This document shows, in pieces, positions 45,018 to 53,448 of a stretch of DNA of 64,000 nucleotides. The stretch's first letter is position 1, and every line of letters begins with the position of its first letter. This stretch comes from Nocardioides aquaticus (GTDB taxonomy: Bacteria > Actinomycetota > Actinomycetes > Propionibacteriales > Nocardioidaceae): positions 2,604,001 through 2,668,000 of the forward strand of contig NZ_CP075371.1 in NCBI RefSeq assembly GCF_018459925.1, read 5' to 3'. Under the pieces are notes generated by a model. That model saw nothing but the letters and a program-made list of their open reading frames with translations. It was not told the DNA's origin and did no database searches. The translations under genes were made by a program, and so were the position numbers.

Positions 45018-45023
45018 GACCCT
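45018..45023 (+). promoter_or_regulatory. -10 box of DUF3093 gene (leaderless)
   Basis: GACCCT is followed by GGGAGG and GTG 45030. The match to TANNNT is partial, but the spacing fits. GGGAGG directly abuts the start, so a very short leader is an alternative. Confidence 0.35.
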
Positions 45024-45029
45024 GGGAGG

Positions 45030-45533
45030 GTGACCGCGCCCTCGACCACGCCGACCCAGCGCCCCGACGGCGCCGCGGGCCACGACGAGCGCCTCGGCGT
45101 GCCGCTGCGCTGGTGGGTCCAGGGCACCATGCTCGTCGCGTCCCTGTGGCTGGCCCTGGTCGTGGCCACGCCCGCCGTGGTGGCGTTCGGGGTGGCCGGC
45201 CTCTGCCTGGCCCTGCTGGCGGGCCTGCTCATGGCCTACGGCTCCGCGGTCGTGCGGGTCGACGAGTCCACCTTCCGGGCCGGGCGCGCCTCGATCGCCG
45301 GCCGCCACCTCGGTCGGGTCGACGAGCTGGACGCCGAGGCGACGCGGCTGCTGGCCGGCCGGGACGCCGACGCCCGCGCCTACCTGCTGCTGCGCCCGTA
45401 CCGCAAGCGTGCCGTGCACGTCGAGGTGCTCGACCCGCGTGACCCCACGCCGTACTGGCTGGTCAGCACCCGCCACCCCGAGCGGCTCGCGGCGGCGCTG
45501 CGCGCGTTGGTGGCTCGCAGCGCCGGCGGCTGA
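45030..45533 (+). CDS. DUF3093 family membrane protein
   Basis: The 167-residue protein has two close helices (GTMLVASLWLALVVATPAVV and VAFGVAGLCLALLAGLLMAY, residues ~32-70) and a cytoplasmic-type domain with the DUF3093 stretches RVDELDAEATRLLAGRDADA, LLLRPYRKRAVHVEVLDPRD and PYWLVSTRHPERLAAAL. It is a Rv2698-type protein of unknown role that is conserved beside dut in actinobacteria. It is divergent from dut, whose promoter lies about 40 bp away. Confidence 0.9.
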   Translation: MTAPSTTPTQRPDGAAGHDERLGVPLRWWVQGTMLVASLWLALVVATPAVVAFGVAGLCLALLAGLLMAYGSAVVRVDESTFRAGRASIAGRHLGRVDELDAEATRLLAGRDADARAYLLLRPYRKRAVHVEVLDPRDPTPYWLVSTRHPERLAAALRALVARSAGG

Positions 45534-45619
45534 GCCGCCCGTCCCGTCCTGCCTGCCCCAGCCCCTCCGGCCCGTCCGTGCCGCCCCGCGGGGGGTGCCT
45601 GCGCCCCGGGCGGGCTCGA

Positions 45620-45625
45620 TAGCCT
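45620..45625 (+). promoter_or_regulatory. -10 box of DUF4235 gene (leaderless)
   Basis: TAGCCT is followed by GGGTCC and ATG 45632. Confidence 0.6.
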
Positions 45626-45631
45626 GGGTCC

Positions 45632-45949
45632 ATGGCATCGGAGAGCTCCAAGATCTGGTCCGTCTTCTCCCTGGCAGCGGCGCTCGGCGCCGCCACCGTG
45701 GCGAAGAAGGGCCTCAACACGACCTGGCAGAAGGCGACCGGCAAGCAGCCGCCCGCCAACCCCGCCGACCCGGACGTCGACATCTGGGAGGCGGTGGCCT
45801 GGGCCGCGCTCAGCGGCACGCTGATCCAGATCGCGCGGATGCTCGCGACCCGCAAGGCCGCGAACTACTACGCCCGCTCGACCGGTCACATGCCCCCGGG
45901 CCTGGGTGCGGACCGGTTCGACCCGGACGCCCCCGAGCCGGCCGCCTGA
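45632..45949 (+). CDS. DUF4235 family small membrane protein
   Basis: The 105-residue protein matches DUF4235: SSKIWSVFSLAAALGAATVA (helix 1, residues ~5-24), KKGLNTTWQKATGKQPPANP in the loop, and WEAVAWAALSGTLIQIARML (helix 2). An acidic tail follows (DRFDPDAPEPAA). Members are small inner-membrane proteins of unknown function, often near DUF4193 or DUF3618 genes. A clear leaderless promoter and a strong terminator make this a single-gene unit. Confidence 0.92.
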   Translation: MASESSKIWSVFSLAAALGAATVAKKGLNTTWQKATGKQPPANPADPDVDIWEAVAWAALSGTLIQIARMLATRKAANYYARSTGHMPPGLGADRFDPDAPEPAA

Positions 45950-45976
45950 GCCCTGCCGGACGGCCCCGCACGCACG

Positions 45977-46011
45977 ACGGCCCCGGTCCCCCTGGAGGGG
46001 GCCGGGGCCGT
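45977..46011. terminator. Strong bidirectional terminator
   Basis: ACGGCCCCGG and CCGGGGCCGT form a perfect 10-bp stem, extended inward by CCCCC with GGGGG. It lies 28 bp after DUF4235 and 21 bp before the convergent DUF4193 stop; TT follows on the plus strand. Confidence 0.8.
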
Positions 46012-46031
46012 TCGCGTGCGTGCGCCGCTGG

Positions 46032-46322
46032 TCAGGCGCAGTCGCGGCAGATCATCTTCTTCTCGTCCGCCAGCTGGCTGCGGTGGTGCACCAGGAAGCA
46101 GCTCATGCAGGTGAACTCGTCGTCCTGCTTGGGCTTGACCTCGACGGCCAGCTCCTCGTGCGAGAGGTCCGCGCCAGGCAGCTCGAAGGACTCGGCGGCC
46201 TCCGCCTCGTCCTCGTCGACCTTGCCCGAGTTCTTGTCGTGCCGTCGCGCCTTGAGCTCTTCGATGCTCTCCTCGGACTGGTCTTCCTCGTTCTTGCGCG
46301 GTGCGTCGTAGTCGGTCGCCAT
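46032..46322 (-). CDS. DUF4193 family zinc-ribbon-like protein
   Basis: The 96-residue protein matches DUF4193 (Rv2699c type): MATDYDAPRKNEEDQSEESI at the start, acidic middle (RRHDKNSGKVDEDEAEAAES) and a C-terminal Cys cluster CMSCFLVHHRSQL and ICRDCA, that is two CxxC pairs that should bind zinc. The role is unknown; conservation in actinobacteria is high. ATG 46322 lies downstream of GAAGGGAG. The unusually long leader (to about 46375) holds a GCCCC/GGGGC hairpin and a possible CAATCT -10 box. Confidence 0.93.
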   Translation of the reverse strand: MATDYDAPRKNEEDQSEESIEELKARRHDKNSGKVDEDEAEAAESFELPGADLSHEELAVEVKPKQDDEFTCMSCFLVHHRSQLADEKKMICRDCA

Positions 46323-46491
46323 GTGCCCTCACTCACTCCCTTCGAGATGTCTGCTCGCCCCCTCCGGCGGGGCAGATTGTGCACCATCGCCCCGCCCCGA
46401 GGTCCAGGGGGTCAGCAGGTGGTCACCGCGAGGGTGACTCGACACACGCGCCGCGGGCGGCAGTGAGCGGTCAACGCCCCCCGGCCCGAGG

Positions 46492-47361
46492 CTATTCCCC
46501 CGCCGACGGGGTGCCCGAGGGGCCCAGGGCGGGGGCCGCGACGGTGGCGGCGAAGCCCGACTCGTGGACCGCGACCCACAGGTCCTCGAACCCGTCCTCG
46601 GGCCCGCACACCACGAGCTCGCGACCACCGACACCGGTCGTGACCTCGAACCTGGCGCCCGCGGCCCGGGCCACCAGCCCGGCGGCGGCGTGGTCCCAGA
46701 GCCGGGTGCCCTCCTCGAGGTAGCCGTCGAGGCTGCCGCGGGCCACCAGGCACAGGTCCAGCGCGCACGACCCCAGCCGCCGCACGTCGCGCACCCGCGG
46801 CAGCAGGGCGGCCAGGGCGGCGCCCTGGCGGGCGCGGAGGGCGGCGTCGTAGGAGAACCCGGTGCCGATCAGGCGCTGCGCCAGCGGGGCGCGGGCGCGG
46901 ACGAGCAGCGGGCGGCCGTCGCGGGTGGCGCGGACGACGCCGTCGGCGTCGGGGCGCGCGACGTACTCGGTGCCCGTGGGCACCTCGAGGACCACCCCGG
47001 CCACCACCGTCGCGGTGCCCGCGTCGTCGGTCACCTCGGCGGCGATGCTCACCGCGTGCTGCGGGAGGCCGTAGAGGAAGTTCACGGTGCCGTCGATGGG
47101 GTCGACGATCCACCGCACGCCACTGGTGCCGGCGAGGTCGTCGCCCTCCTCGCCGAGCACCGCGTCGTCGGGGCGCGCGTGGGCGAGCCGACGCCGGACG
47201 AGCTCCTCACAGGCCCGGTCGACCTCGGTCACGGGGTCGACGTCGCTGCTCTTGGTGGCGGCCACGGTGACGCCCTCGGACCGGTCGCGGACCAGCGCGG
47301 CCGCCTCCCGGGCGACGTCGAGGGCCAGGTCGGCCAGCGCGCCGACCTCGGCGGGGCTCAC
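46492..47361 (-). CDS. suhB: Inositol monophosphatase family protein (SuhB-like)
   Basis: The 289-residue enzyme has the metal-binding motifs of the family: LGEEGDD near residue 70, [20 protein letters not shown] near 82-101 and [19 protein letters not shown] near 220-238. It removes phosphate from myo-inositol-1-phosphate or a related sugar phosphate; Rv2701c (SuhB) holds the same relative position. GTG 47361 overlaps the hemH stop (GTGA), so it is coupled to hemH here. Confidence 0.93.
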   Translation of the reverse strand: MSPAEVGALADLALDVAREAAALVRDRSEGVTVAATKSSDVDPVTEVDRACEELVRRRLAHARPDDAVLGEEGDDLAGTSGVRWIVDPIDGTVNFLYGLPQHAVSIAAEVTDDAGTATVVAGVVLEVPTGTEYVARPDADGVVRATRDGRPLLVRARAPLAQRLIGTGFSYDAALRARQGAALAALLPRVRDVRRLGSCALDLCLVARGSLDGYLEEGTRLWDHAAAGLVARAAGARFEVTTGVGGRELVVCGPEDGFEDLWVAVHESGFAATVAAPALGPSGTPSAGE

Positions 47362-48521
47362 GCGTCGCGTCCGCAGAGCGCCGGTCGCGGGCCCTTCCCG
47401 TTCGCACAGCACTGCGCGGGGCAGACGTCCCACATCGGGCCGGTCTCCCCCACCGAGGACCGGGCGACGTCCTCGCCCCGCTCCACCGCGGCCCGCTCGG
47501 TGAGCAGGTCGCGCACGACGGCCACGAACCGGGGGTCGGTGCCGGCGGTGCCAGCCCGGCGCATCGGCAGGCCCAGCTCGTCGGCGGTCTCGAGGGCCTC
47601 GGTGTCGAGGTCGTAGATGACCTCCATGTGGTCGGAGACGAAGCCGACCGGCACGAGGACCACGGCCGGCGTCGCACCCTCCTCGACCAGCTCACGCATC
47701 CGGTCGTTGACGTCCGGCTCGAGCCACGGCATCTGCGGCGGCCCGGAGCGCGAGCAGAAGACCAGCTCGTGCGCCCGCTCGACGCCGGTCACCTCGGCCA
47801 CCCGGCCGGCGACCACGCCGGCGACGTCGAGGTGCTGGGCGACGTAGGCCCCACCGCCCTGCTCGGGCGGGCCGGAGGCGTCGTTCATCGAGTCGGGGAT
47901 CGAGTGGGTCACGAACAGGATCCGGGCACCGGCGCGGGCGTCCTCCGGCAGGTCGGCCAGTGCGGCCAGGGTGGCGTCGACGACGGGGTCGACGAACCCG
48001 GGGTGGTTGAAGTAGTGGCGCAGCTTGTCCAGGCGGGGCGCATCGGGGCCCTCCCGCCCGGCGACGTCCTCCACCGCGTCGTACAGGTTCTCGCGGTACT
48101 GCCGGCAGCCCGACCACGACGAGTAGGCGCTGGTGACGAAGCAGGCCGCCCGGGTCACGCCGTCGGCGGCCATCTGCGCCAGGGCGTCGGTCAGGTACGG
48201 GTCCCAGTTGCGGTTGCCCCAGTAGAGGGGCAGCGCGATCCCGGCCTCGTCGAGGTCGACGCGCAGCGCGTCGAGGAAGGCCCGGTTCTGGTCGTTGATG
48301 GGCGAGCGGCCGCCGAAGGCGTAGTAGTGCTCGCCCACCTCGACCAGGCGCTCCCGCGGGATGCCGCGCCCGCGCGTCACGTTCTCCAGGAACGGGAGCA
48401 CGTCGTCGGGCCCCTCGGGGCCACCGAAGGAGACCAGCAGCAGCGCGTCGTACGGCGCGACGTCCGCCACCTGCCGATCGGCCGGGGCTGGTGCGGGCGT
48501 GGTGGTGTCGTGGCTGGTCAC
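47358..48521 (-). CDS. hemH: Ferrochelatase (coproporphyrin type) with C-terminal Fe-S cysteines
   Basis: The 387-residue enzyme inserts Fe(II) into coproporphyrin III, as expected for actinobacteria. It has [20 protein letters not shown] near the start, the catalytic-His motif [12 protein letters not shown] near 184 and [17 protein letters not shown], and ends with four cysteines ([18 protein letters not shown]) that fit the [2Fe-2S] cluster of actinobacterial ferrochelatases. GTG 48521 stands 7 nt after TAGGAT. It is coupled to the IMPase gene by GTGA. Confidence 0.96.
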   Translation of the reverse strand: MTSHDTTTPAPAPADRQVADVAPYDALLLVSFGGPEGPDDVLPFLENVTRGRGIPRERLVEVGEHYYAFGGRSPINDQNRAFLDALRVDLDEAGIALPLYWGNRNWDPYLTDALAQMAADGVTRAACFVTSAYSSWSGCRQYRENLYDAVEDVAGREGPDAPRLDKLRHYFNHPGFVDPVVDATLAALADLPEDARAGARILFVTHSIPDSMNDASGPPEQGGGAYVAQHLDVAGVVAGRVAEVTGVERAHELVFCSRSGPPQMPWLEPDVNDRMRELVEEGATPAVVLVPVGFVSDHMEVIYDLDTEALETADELGLPMRRAGTAGTDPRFVAVVRDLLTERAAVERGEDVARSSVGETGPMWDVCPAQCCANGKGPRPALCGRDA

Positions 48522-48528
48522 GTCCTCG

Positions 48529-48534
48529 ATCCTA
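48529..48534 (-). promoter_or_regulatory. -10 box of hemH-suhB operon (leaderless)
   Basis: TAGGAT on the minus strand is followed by CGAGGAC and GTG 48521. Confidence 0.55.
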
Positions 48535-48603
48535 GGAGGGGCCCGGACAGCCCCTCTGTCACCCGTCCGGTGACGTCGCGCAGGCAACGCCGCCGCGCTG
48601 GCG

Positions 48604-48674
48604 TAGGCTCGCCGCACCGTGGGACGACGACGAGCAGGCGCCGGGCACCACGCCCGGCAGGGGAGGTGGGACGC
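48604..48674 (+). promoter_or_regulatory. sepH promoter and structured leader
   Basis: TAGGCT at 48604-48609 is followed by about 65 nt before sepH, one of the few long leaders here. It holds a 7-bp hairpin (GCCGGGC with GCCCGGC, 48640-48658) just before the GGGAGG ribosome binding site at 48661. A GTG at 48619 opens a 22-codon frame that ends at 48687, inside sepH. Confidence 0.5.
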
Positions 48675-49760
48675 GTGCCGCAGCTGACCCTGGTCGGCGT
48701 GAGCGACGACCGGACCCGTCTGCTGCTCGTCGACGACGCCGGGGACGAGTTCACCCTCGCTCTCGACGGACGCCTGCGAGCCGCCCTGCGCGGAGAGACC
48801 TCACGCCTCGGCCAGTTGGAGATCACCATGGAGTCAACCCTGCGTCCCCGCGACATCCAGGCCCGGATCCGGGCCGGGGAGTCACCCGAGGCGGTGGCCG
48901 AGGCCGCCCAGACCACGGTCGACAAGATCATGGCCTTCGCCGGCCCGGTCATGGCCGAGCGCCAGCACGTCGCCGACCGCGCCCAGAAGTCGTCGCTGCG
49001 CCGCGGCGGCGAGTCCTCCGGCGGCGCGCGCACCCTGGGCGAGGCGGTCGCCACCCACCTGCGCACCCAGCAGGTCGACCCGTCCTCCGTGGAGTGGGAC
49101 GCCTGGCGGCGCGAGGACGGCCGGTGGACGCTGACCGGCACCTACCGCACCACCCGGCGCGAGGGCGTCGCCTCCTTCACCTTCGACGCCCCGGGCTCCT
49201 ACGTCACCCTCGACGACGACGACGCCCGCTGGCTGGTGGGCGAGCAGGTCACGGCCGCCGCCGCGGCCTCCCCCGCCACCACCGGTCCGCGCAACCCCGG
49301 TGACGACCTCAGCGCCGCGCGTGCCCGGCGGCGTGCCACCGGACCGGTCGAGGACGAGCTGCCCCTCGGCGACGACGCGATCGAGCTCGTGTCCGGTCCT
49401 GCGCCGGCGATGCCGGTCCTCGGCGACGACGACGACACCGCGACCACCCCGGCGGTCCCCGCCGACGACTCCCCGGTGCCGACCACGGGTGCCGACGCCG
49501 ACGAGGTGCCGCTGGCCGAGCCGGCCGCCCGGGTCGAGGCCCCCGCCGCGACGCTGCCGCCCGCACCATCCGAGCCGGCCGCAGCCGACGGGCCGGCTGC
49601 GGGCGGGCCGGCCGCGGGCGACCAGACGGCCGACCAGACGGCCGACCAGGGGGGCGAGCCCGACGAGGAGGACCCGCCCCGCCGACCGGTGACCAAGAAA
49701 CGCGGCCGCGCCTCCGTGCCGAGCTGGGACGAGATCATGTTCGGCGGACGCGACCAGTAG
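48675..49760 (+). CDS. sepH: Septation protein SepH
   Basis: SepH stimulates FtsZ assembly in actinobacteria. The 361-residue protein has the N-terminal DUF3071 domain ([20 protein letters not shown], then [20 protein letters not shown] with a helix-turn-helix-like segment, and [20 protein letters not shown]) within residues 1-170. A long acidic, Pro/Ala-rich linker with two ADQT repeats follows, then the conserved C-terminal tail [14 protein letters not shown]. This layout and length match Streptomyces SepH. GTG 48675 follows GGGAGG. Confidence 0.95.
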   Translation: MPQLTLVGVSDDRTRLLLVDDAGDEFTLALDGRLRAALRGETSRLGQLEITMESTLRPRDIQARIRAGESPEAVAEAAQTTVDKIMAFAGPVMAERQHVADRAQKSSLRRGGESSGGARTLGEAVATHLRTQQVDPSSVEWDAWRREDGRWTLTGTYRTTRREGVASFTFDAPGSYVTLDDDDARWLVGEQVTAAAAASPATTGPRNPGDDLSAARARRRATGPVEDELPLGDDAIELVSGPAPAMPVLGDDDDTATTPAVPADDSPVPTTGADADEVPLAEPAARVEAPAATLPPAPSEPAAADGPAAGGPAAGDQTADQTADQGGEPDEEDPPRRPVTKKRGRASVPSWDEIMFGGRDQ

Positions 49761-49772
49761 CCCGTGACCCGC

Positions 49773-49778
49773 TAGCCT
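49773..49778 (+). promoter_or_regulatory. -10 box of acyl-CoA reductase gene (leaderless)
   Basis: TAGCCT is followed by CCGCCC and ATG 49785; it starts 13 bp after the sepH stop. Confidence 0.6.
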
Positions 49779-49784
49779 CCGCCC

Positions 49785-51794
49785 ATGTCGTACTTCGTGA
49801 CCGGCGCCACGGGATTCATCGGTCGTCACCTCGTCACCGAGCTGCTCGCGAACCGCGAGGGCGACGTCTTCGTCCTGGTGCGTGAGGGCTCCCGGGACCG
49901 CCTGGACACGCTGCGACGCGGGTGGGACAGCGACCGGGTCGTGCCGGTCCTCGGCGACCTCGGCCGGGAGGGCCTCGGCGTCGACCCGGCCTGGGTGGCC
50001 GAGCACGCCGGGGAGGTCGACCACGTCTTCCACCTCGCCGCGATCTACGACATGACGGCGGACGCGGCGACCAACGAGGCGCTCAACGTCGACGGGACCC
50101 GGCACGCCCTCGACCTGGCCGAGGCGCTGGACGCGGGCTGCTTCCACCAGGTGTCGTCGGTGGCCGTCGCCGGCGACTTCCAGGGCCGCTTCGACGAGAC
50201 GATGTTCGCCGAGGGCCAGCACCTGCCCTCGCCGTACCACCGCACCAAGTATGAGTCCGAGCGGATCGTGCGCGAGGAGTCCTCGGTGCCGTGGCGGGTT
50301 TACCGTCCGGCGATCGTGGTCGGCCACTCCGAGACCGGCGTCATGGACAAGGTCGACGGGCCGTACTACTTCTTCCCGGCGCTCAAGGCCCTCCGCGGCG
50401 CGCTGCCGTCCTGGGTGCCGCTGGCCGGGATGGACCTGGGCCGCACCAACCTGGTGCCGGTCGACTACGTCGCTGCCGCGATGGACCACCTCGCGCACCT
50501 GCCCGGTCACGACGGCGAGGCCTTCCACCTCGTCGACCCCGACCCGCAGCCGGTGGTCGAGGCGTTCAACGCCTTCGGCACCGCGGCCGGTGCGCCCACG
50601 TTCCGCACCCCGGTGGAGTCCGGGCTGGCCAAGGTCTCCTCCCGCCCCCTGCTCCCCCGGGCGCTGCGCCCGGCCTCCCTGCTCAACGCGGTCGTCCGCA
50701 CCGCGCCCGCGCAGGTCCTGCTCGACCAGACGGTTGGCCGCCTCGGCCTGCCGGCCGAGGTGCTCGCGCACACCTCGTTCACCGCCGTCTTCGCCTCCCG
50801 ACGCACCGAGGAGCTGCTCGCCGGTTCCGGGATCGCGGTGCCCGACCTCGACTCGTACGCCGCCCTGCTGTGGAGCTACTGGGAGGAGCACCTCGACACC
50901 GCGACCGCCCGCGACCCGAAGGCGCGCGCGGCGCTCGAGGGCAGGCACGTGCTGATCACCGGCGCCTCCTCCGGGATCGGCCAGGTCGTCGCGCTCAAGG
51001 TCGCCCAGGCCGGCGGCATCCCGGTCCTGGTGGCGCGCGGGAAGGACAAGCTGGAGGAGACCCGGGCCGCGATCGAGCTGCGTGGCGGCACCGCCCACGT
51101 CTACCCGTGCGACCTCTCGGACCTCGAGGCGATCGACACCCTCTGCGCGCAGCTCGCCGAGGACCTCCCCACGATCGACGTGGTCGTCAACAACGCGGGC
51201 CGCTCGATCCGGCGCTCGCTGCGCCTCTCGGAGGACCGCTTCCACGACTTCGAACGCACCATGCAGCTGAACTACTTCGGCGCGATCCGGCTGGTGATGG
51301 GCCTGCTGCCCCTGATGCGCGAGCAGCGGTCGGGCCACGTGGTCAACATCAGCTCGATCGGGGTCCAGACCTCACCGCCGCGCTTCTCGGCCTACGTCGC
51401 CTCCAAGGCCGCGCTCGACGCCTGGAGCAACGTGGTCGCCTCCGAGCTGGTCGGCGACGGCGTCACCTTCACCGGCATCCACATGCCGCTGGTGCGGACG
51501 CCGATGATCGCGCCGACCAAGCTCTACGACAAGTTCCCCACGATCTCCCCCGCCCAGGCCGCCGACCTGGTGATCCGGGCGGTCGTCGACCGGCCGCACG
51601 AGATCAACACGCTGCTCGGCAACGCCGGCGCCGTCGTGCACACCGTGGCCCCGAAGGCCGCCTTCCGGGTGCTCAACATGGCCTACCACGTCTTCCCGGA
51701 CTCGGCCGCCGCCAAGGGGGCCGTGCCCGAGGGCGGCGTCCGCGAGACCGAGCAGATCGTGCTCGCCCGGGTTCTCCGCGGCGTGCACTGGTAG
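49785..51794 (+). CDS. Two-domain fatty acyl-CoA reductase-like SDR protein
   Basis: The 669-residue protein fuses two Rossmann enzymes. Residues 1-~370 are an extended SDR of the male-sterility/fatty acyl-CoA reductase type (TGATGFIG at 6-13, FHLAAIYDM, YHRTKYESERIVRE). Residues ~385-669 are a classical SDR (TGASSGIG near 393-400, VVVNNAGRSIRRS, YVASK near 538). Mycobacterial AcrA1 (Rv3391) has the same architecture and reduces acyl-CoA towards aldehyde or alcohol. Wax ester or mycolate-like lipid use here is inferred only. Confidence 0.87.
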   Translation: MSYFVTGATGFIGRHLVTELLANREGDVFVLVREGSRDRLDTLRRGWDSDRVVPVLGDLGREGLGVDPAWVAEHAGEVDHVFHLAAIYDMTADAATNEALNVDGTRHALDLAEALDAGCFHQVSSVAVAGDFQGRFDETMFAEGQHLPSPYHRTKYESERIVREESSVPWRVYRPAIVVGHSETGVMDKVDGPYYFFPALKALRGALPSWVPLAGMDLGRTNLVPVDYVAAAMDHLAHLPGHDGEAFHLVDPDPQPVVEAFNAFGTAAGAPTFRTPVESGLAKVSSRPLLPRALRPASLLNAVVRTAPAQVLLDQTVGRLGLPAEVLAHTSFTAVFASRRTEELLAGSGIAVPDLDSYAALLWSYWEEHLDTATARDPKARAALEGRHVLITGASSGIGQVVALKVAQAGGIPVLVARGKDKLEETRAAIELRGGTAHVYPCDLSDLEAIDTLCAQLAEDLPTIDVVVNNAGRSIRRSLRLSEDRFHDFERTMQLNYFGAIRLVMGLLPLMREQRSGHVVNISSIGVQTSPPRFSAYVASKAALDAWSNVVASELVGDGVTFTGIHMPLVRTPMIAPTKLYDKFPTISPAQAADLVIRAVVDRPHEINTLLGNAGAVVHTVAPKAAFRVLNMAYHVFPDSAAAKGAVPEGGVRETEQIVLARVLRGVHW

Positions 51795-51825
51795 CCGACC
51801 GACCGACCGACCGGCCGGGCGGTCG
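51795..51825. terminator. GACC tandem run and hairpin between convergent genes
   Basis: Just after the reductase stop, CCGA/GACC units repeat about four times, followed by GGCCGGGCGGTCGTC; ACCGACCG can pair with CGGTCG. It fills the 31-bp gap before the rhodanese stop and is the only terminator candidate for both genes. Confidence 0.45.
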
Positions 51826-52701
51826 TCAGTCGTCGCGCGCGACCGGGCGGGCGGGGTCGCTGACCCAGTCGCTCCAGCTGCCGGCGTACAACGCGCCGGG
51901 GACGCCGGCGACCTCCAGGGCCAGCAGGTCGTGGCAGGCGGTGATGCCCGAGCCGCAGTACGCCACCACGGGTGCGCCCGCCAGGGCGCCGGCCCGGGCG
52001 TAGGTCTCCTGCAGCTGCGCCGCCGGCAGGAACCGGCCCTCGTCGTCGAGGTTGGCACCCGTCGGCACGTTCACCGCCCCGGGCACGTGGCCGGCCACGG
52101 CGTCGACCGGTTCGTGCCGGCCCGCGTAGCGGGGCTCGTCCCGGGCGTCGACGAGCACGGCGTCCCCGCGCGCGACCTCCGCCGCGTCGGCCACCGGCAT
52201 CGCCCCCGGGCGGGGGGTGAAGCTCCCGCCGCGCGAGGGACGTTCGGCGGTGGCCGTCCGCTCGACCTCTCCCCCGGCGGCGACCCACGCCGACCAGCCC
52301 CCGTCCAGCACGCGCACGTCGCCGTGGCCCAGCCAGCGCAGCAACCACCACGCCCGGGCGGCGGCGCGCCCGGCCCAGTCGTCGTAGACCACGACCGGGC
52401 GGCCGTCCTCGACGCCGACCCGACGCAGCGCCTCGGCCAGCCGGTCGGGGTCCGGCAGGGGGTGCCGGCCGCCCCGGCCGTCGGGCGCGACCGGCCCGGC
52501 CAGGTCGGTCGGGAGGTCGACGTACGCCGCCCCGGGCACGTGACCGTCGGCGTAGGCGGCGGCCCCGTGCGCGTCCCCGAGCCGCCAGCGGACGTCGAGC
52601 ACGATGGGGCTGCGCGGTCCTCGGCGGCGGGGGTCGTCGCGGGCGAGCAGCGCCCGCAGCGCGGGGACGTCCAGCAACGGGGTCGGGGGCACCGGCCCCA
52701 T
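51826..52701 (-). CDS. sseA: Sulfurtransferase (tandem rhodanese)
   Basis: The 291-residue protein has two rhodanese domains. The first is catalytically silent (IVLDVRWRLGDAHGAAAYAD, VVVYDDWAGRAAARAWWLLR, with Asp-Trp instead of Cys). The second carries the active-site loop VVAYCGSGITACHDLLAL near residue 246. CGSGIT fits the 3-mercaptopyruvate sulfurtransferase or thiosulfate sulfurtransferase loop; I cannot separate the two. ATG 52701 lies 47 bp from the divergent thymidine kinase start. Confidence 0.9.
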   Translation of the reverse strand: MGPVPPTPLLDVPALRALLARDDPRRRGPRSPIVLDVRWRLGDAHGAAAYADGHVPGAAYVDLPTDLAGPVAPDGRGGRHPLPDPDRLAEALRRVGVEDGRPVVVYDDWAGRAAARAWWLLRWLGHGDVRVLDGGWSAWVAAGGEVERTATAERPSRGGSFTPRPGAMPVADAAEVARGDAVLVDARDEPRYAGRHEPVDAVAGHVPGAVNVPTGANLDDEGRFLPAAQLQETYARAGALAGAPVVAYCGSGITACHDLLALEVAGVPGALYAGSWSDWVSDPARPVARDD

Positions 52702-52748
52702 CCTGCCCGAGTCGGCCCGCGCGGGAGGTCCGTGGGACGATCCCGCCC

Positions 52749-53426
52749 GTGGCCGAACTGCACTTCTTCACCGGGACGATGGACTCGGGCAAGAGCACGC
52801 TCGCACTGCAGACGAACCACAACCACGCCGCCCGGGGTCGCGCCGGGCGGATCTTCACCGCCCACGACCGGGCCGGCGAGGCGACCCTGTCCAGCCGGCT
52901 GGGCCTCACGCACGAGGCGATCGAGGTGCAGGCCGACTTCGACTTCTGGCGCTACGTGGTGGACTCGCTGACCCGCGGCGGCCGGATCGACTACCTCGTC
53001 TGCGACGAGGCCCAGTTCTACACCGCCCTGCAGGTCGAGCAGCTGGCCAAGGTCGTCGACGAGCTGCAGGTCGACGTCTTCGCCTTCGGCATCCTCACCG
53101 ACTTCCGCACCTCGCTGTTCCCCGGCAGCGCCCGGCTCGTGGAGCTGGCCGACCGCACCCACGTGCTCCAGGTCGAGGCGCTGTGCTGGTGCGGCAAGCG
53201 GGCCACCCACAACGCCCGCACCGAGGACGGCGTGATGGTCCTCGAGGGCGACGTCGTGGTGGTCGGCGACGTCGAGGGCGACGTCGTGGTGGCCCCCGGC
53301 CCGGGCGCGCCCGGCGAGCCCGAGGTGGCGTACGAGGTCCTCTGCCGCCAGCACCACCGGCGGCGGCTGACCGCGGCGCGGGCCCGCGCGGTCAGCCTCG
53401 GCGTCGACCCGCTGCCGTTCGGCTGA
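52749..53426 (+). CDS. tdk: Thymidine kinase (type II)
   Basis: Tdk salvages thymidine to dTMP. The 225-residue enzyme has the P-loop GTMDSGKST at 9-17, the Mg-binding DEAQF near 91, the lid/dThd segment FGILTDFRTSLFPGSARL near 113-130, and a zinc ribbon CWCGKRATHNAR with the second pair represented by LCRQHH. An insert with a duplicated EGDVVV separates the ribbon halves. GTG 52749 stands 7 nt after a GACGAT box. It gives the cell a dTTP supply route that complements dut. Confidence 0.95.
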   Translation: MAELHFFTGTMDSGKSTLALQTNHNHAARGRAGRIFTAHDRAGEATLSSRLGLTHEAIEVQADFDFWRYVVDSLTRGGRIDYLVCDEAQFYTALQVEQLAKVVDELQVDVFAFGILTDFRTSLFPGSARLVELADRTHVLQVEALCWCGKRATHNARTEDGVMVLEGDVVVVGDVEGDVVVAPGPGAPGEPEVAYEVLCRQHHRRRLTAARARAVSLGVDPLPFG

Positions 53427-53448
53427 GCCCGGCCAGGCGGACCGGCCC

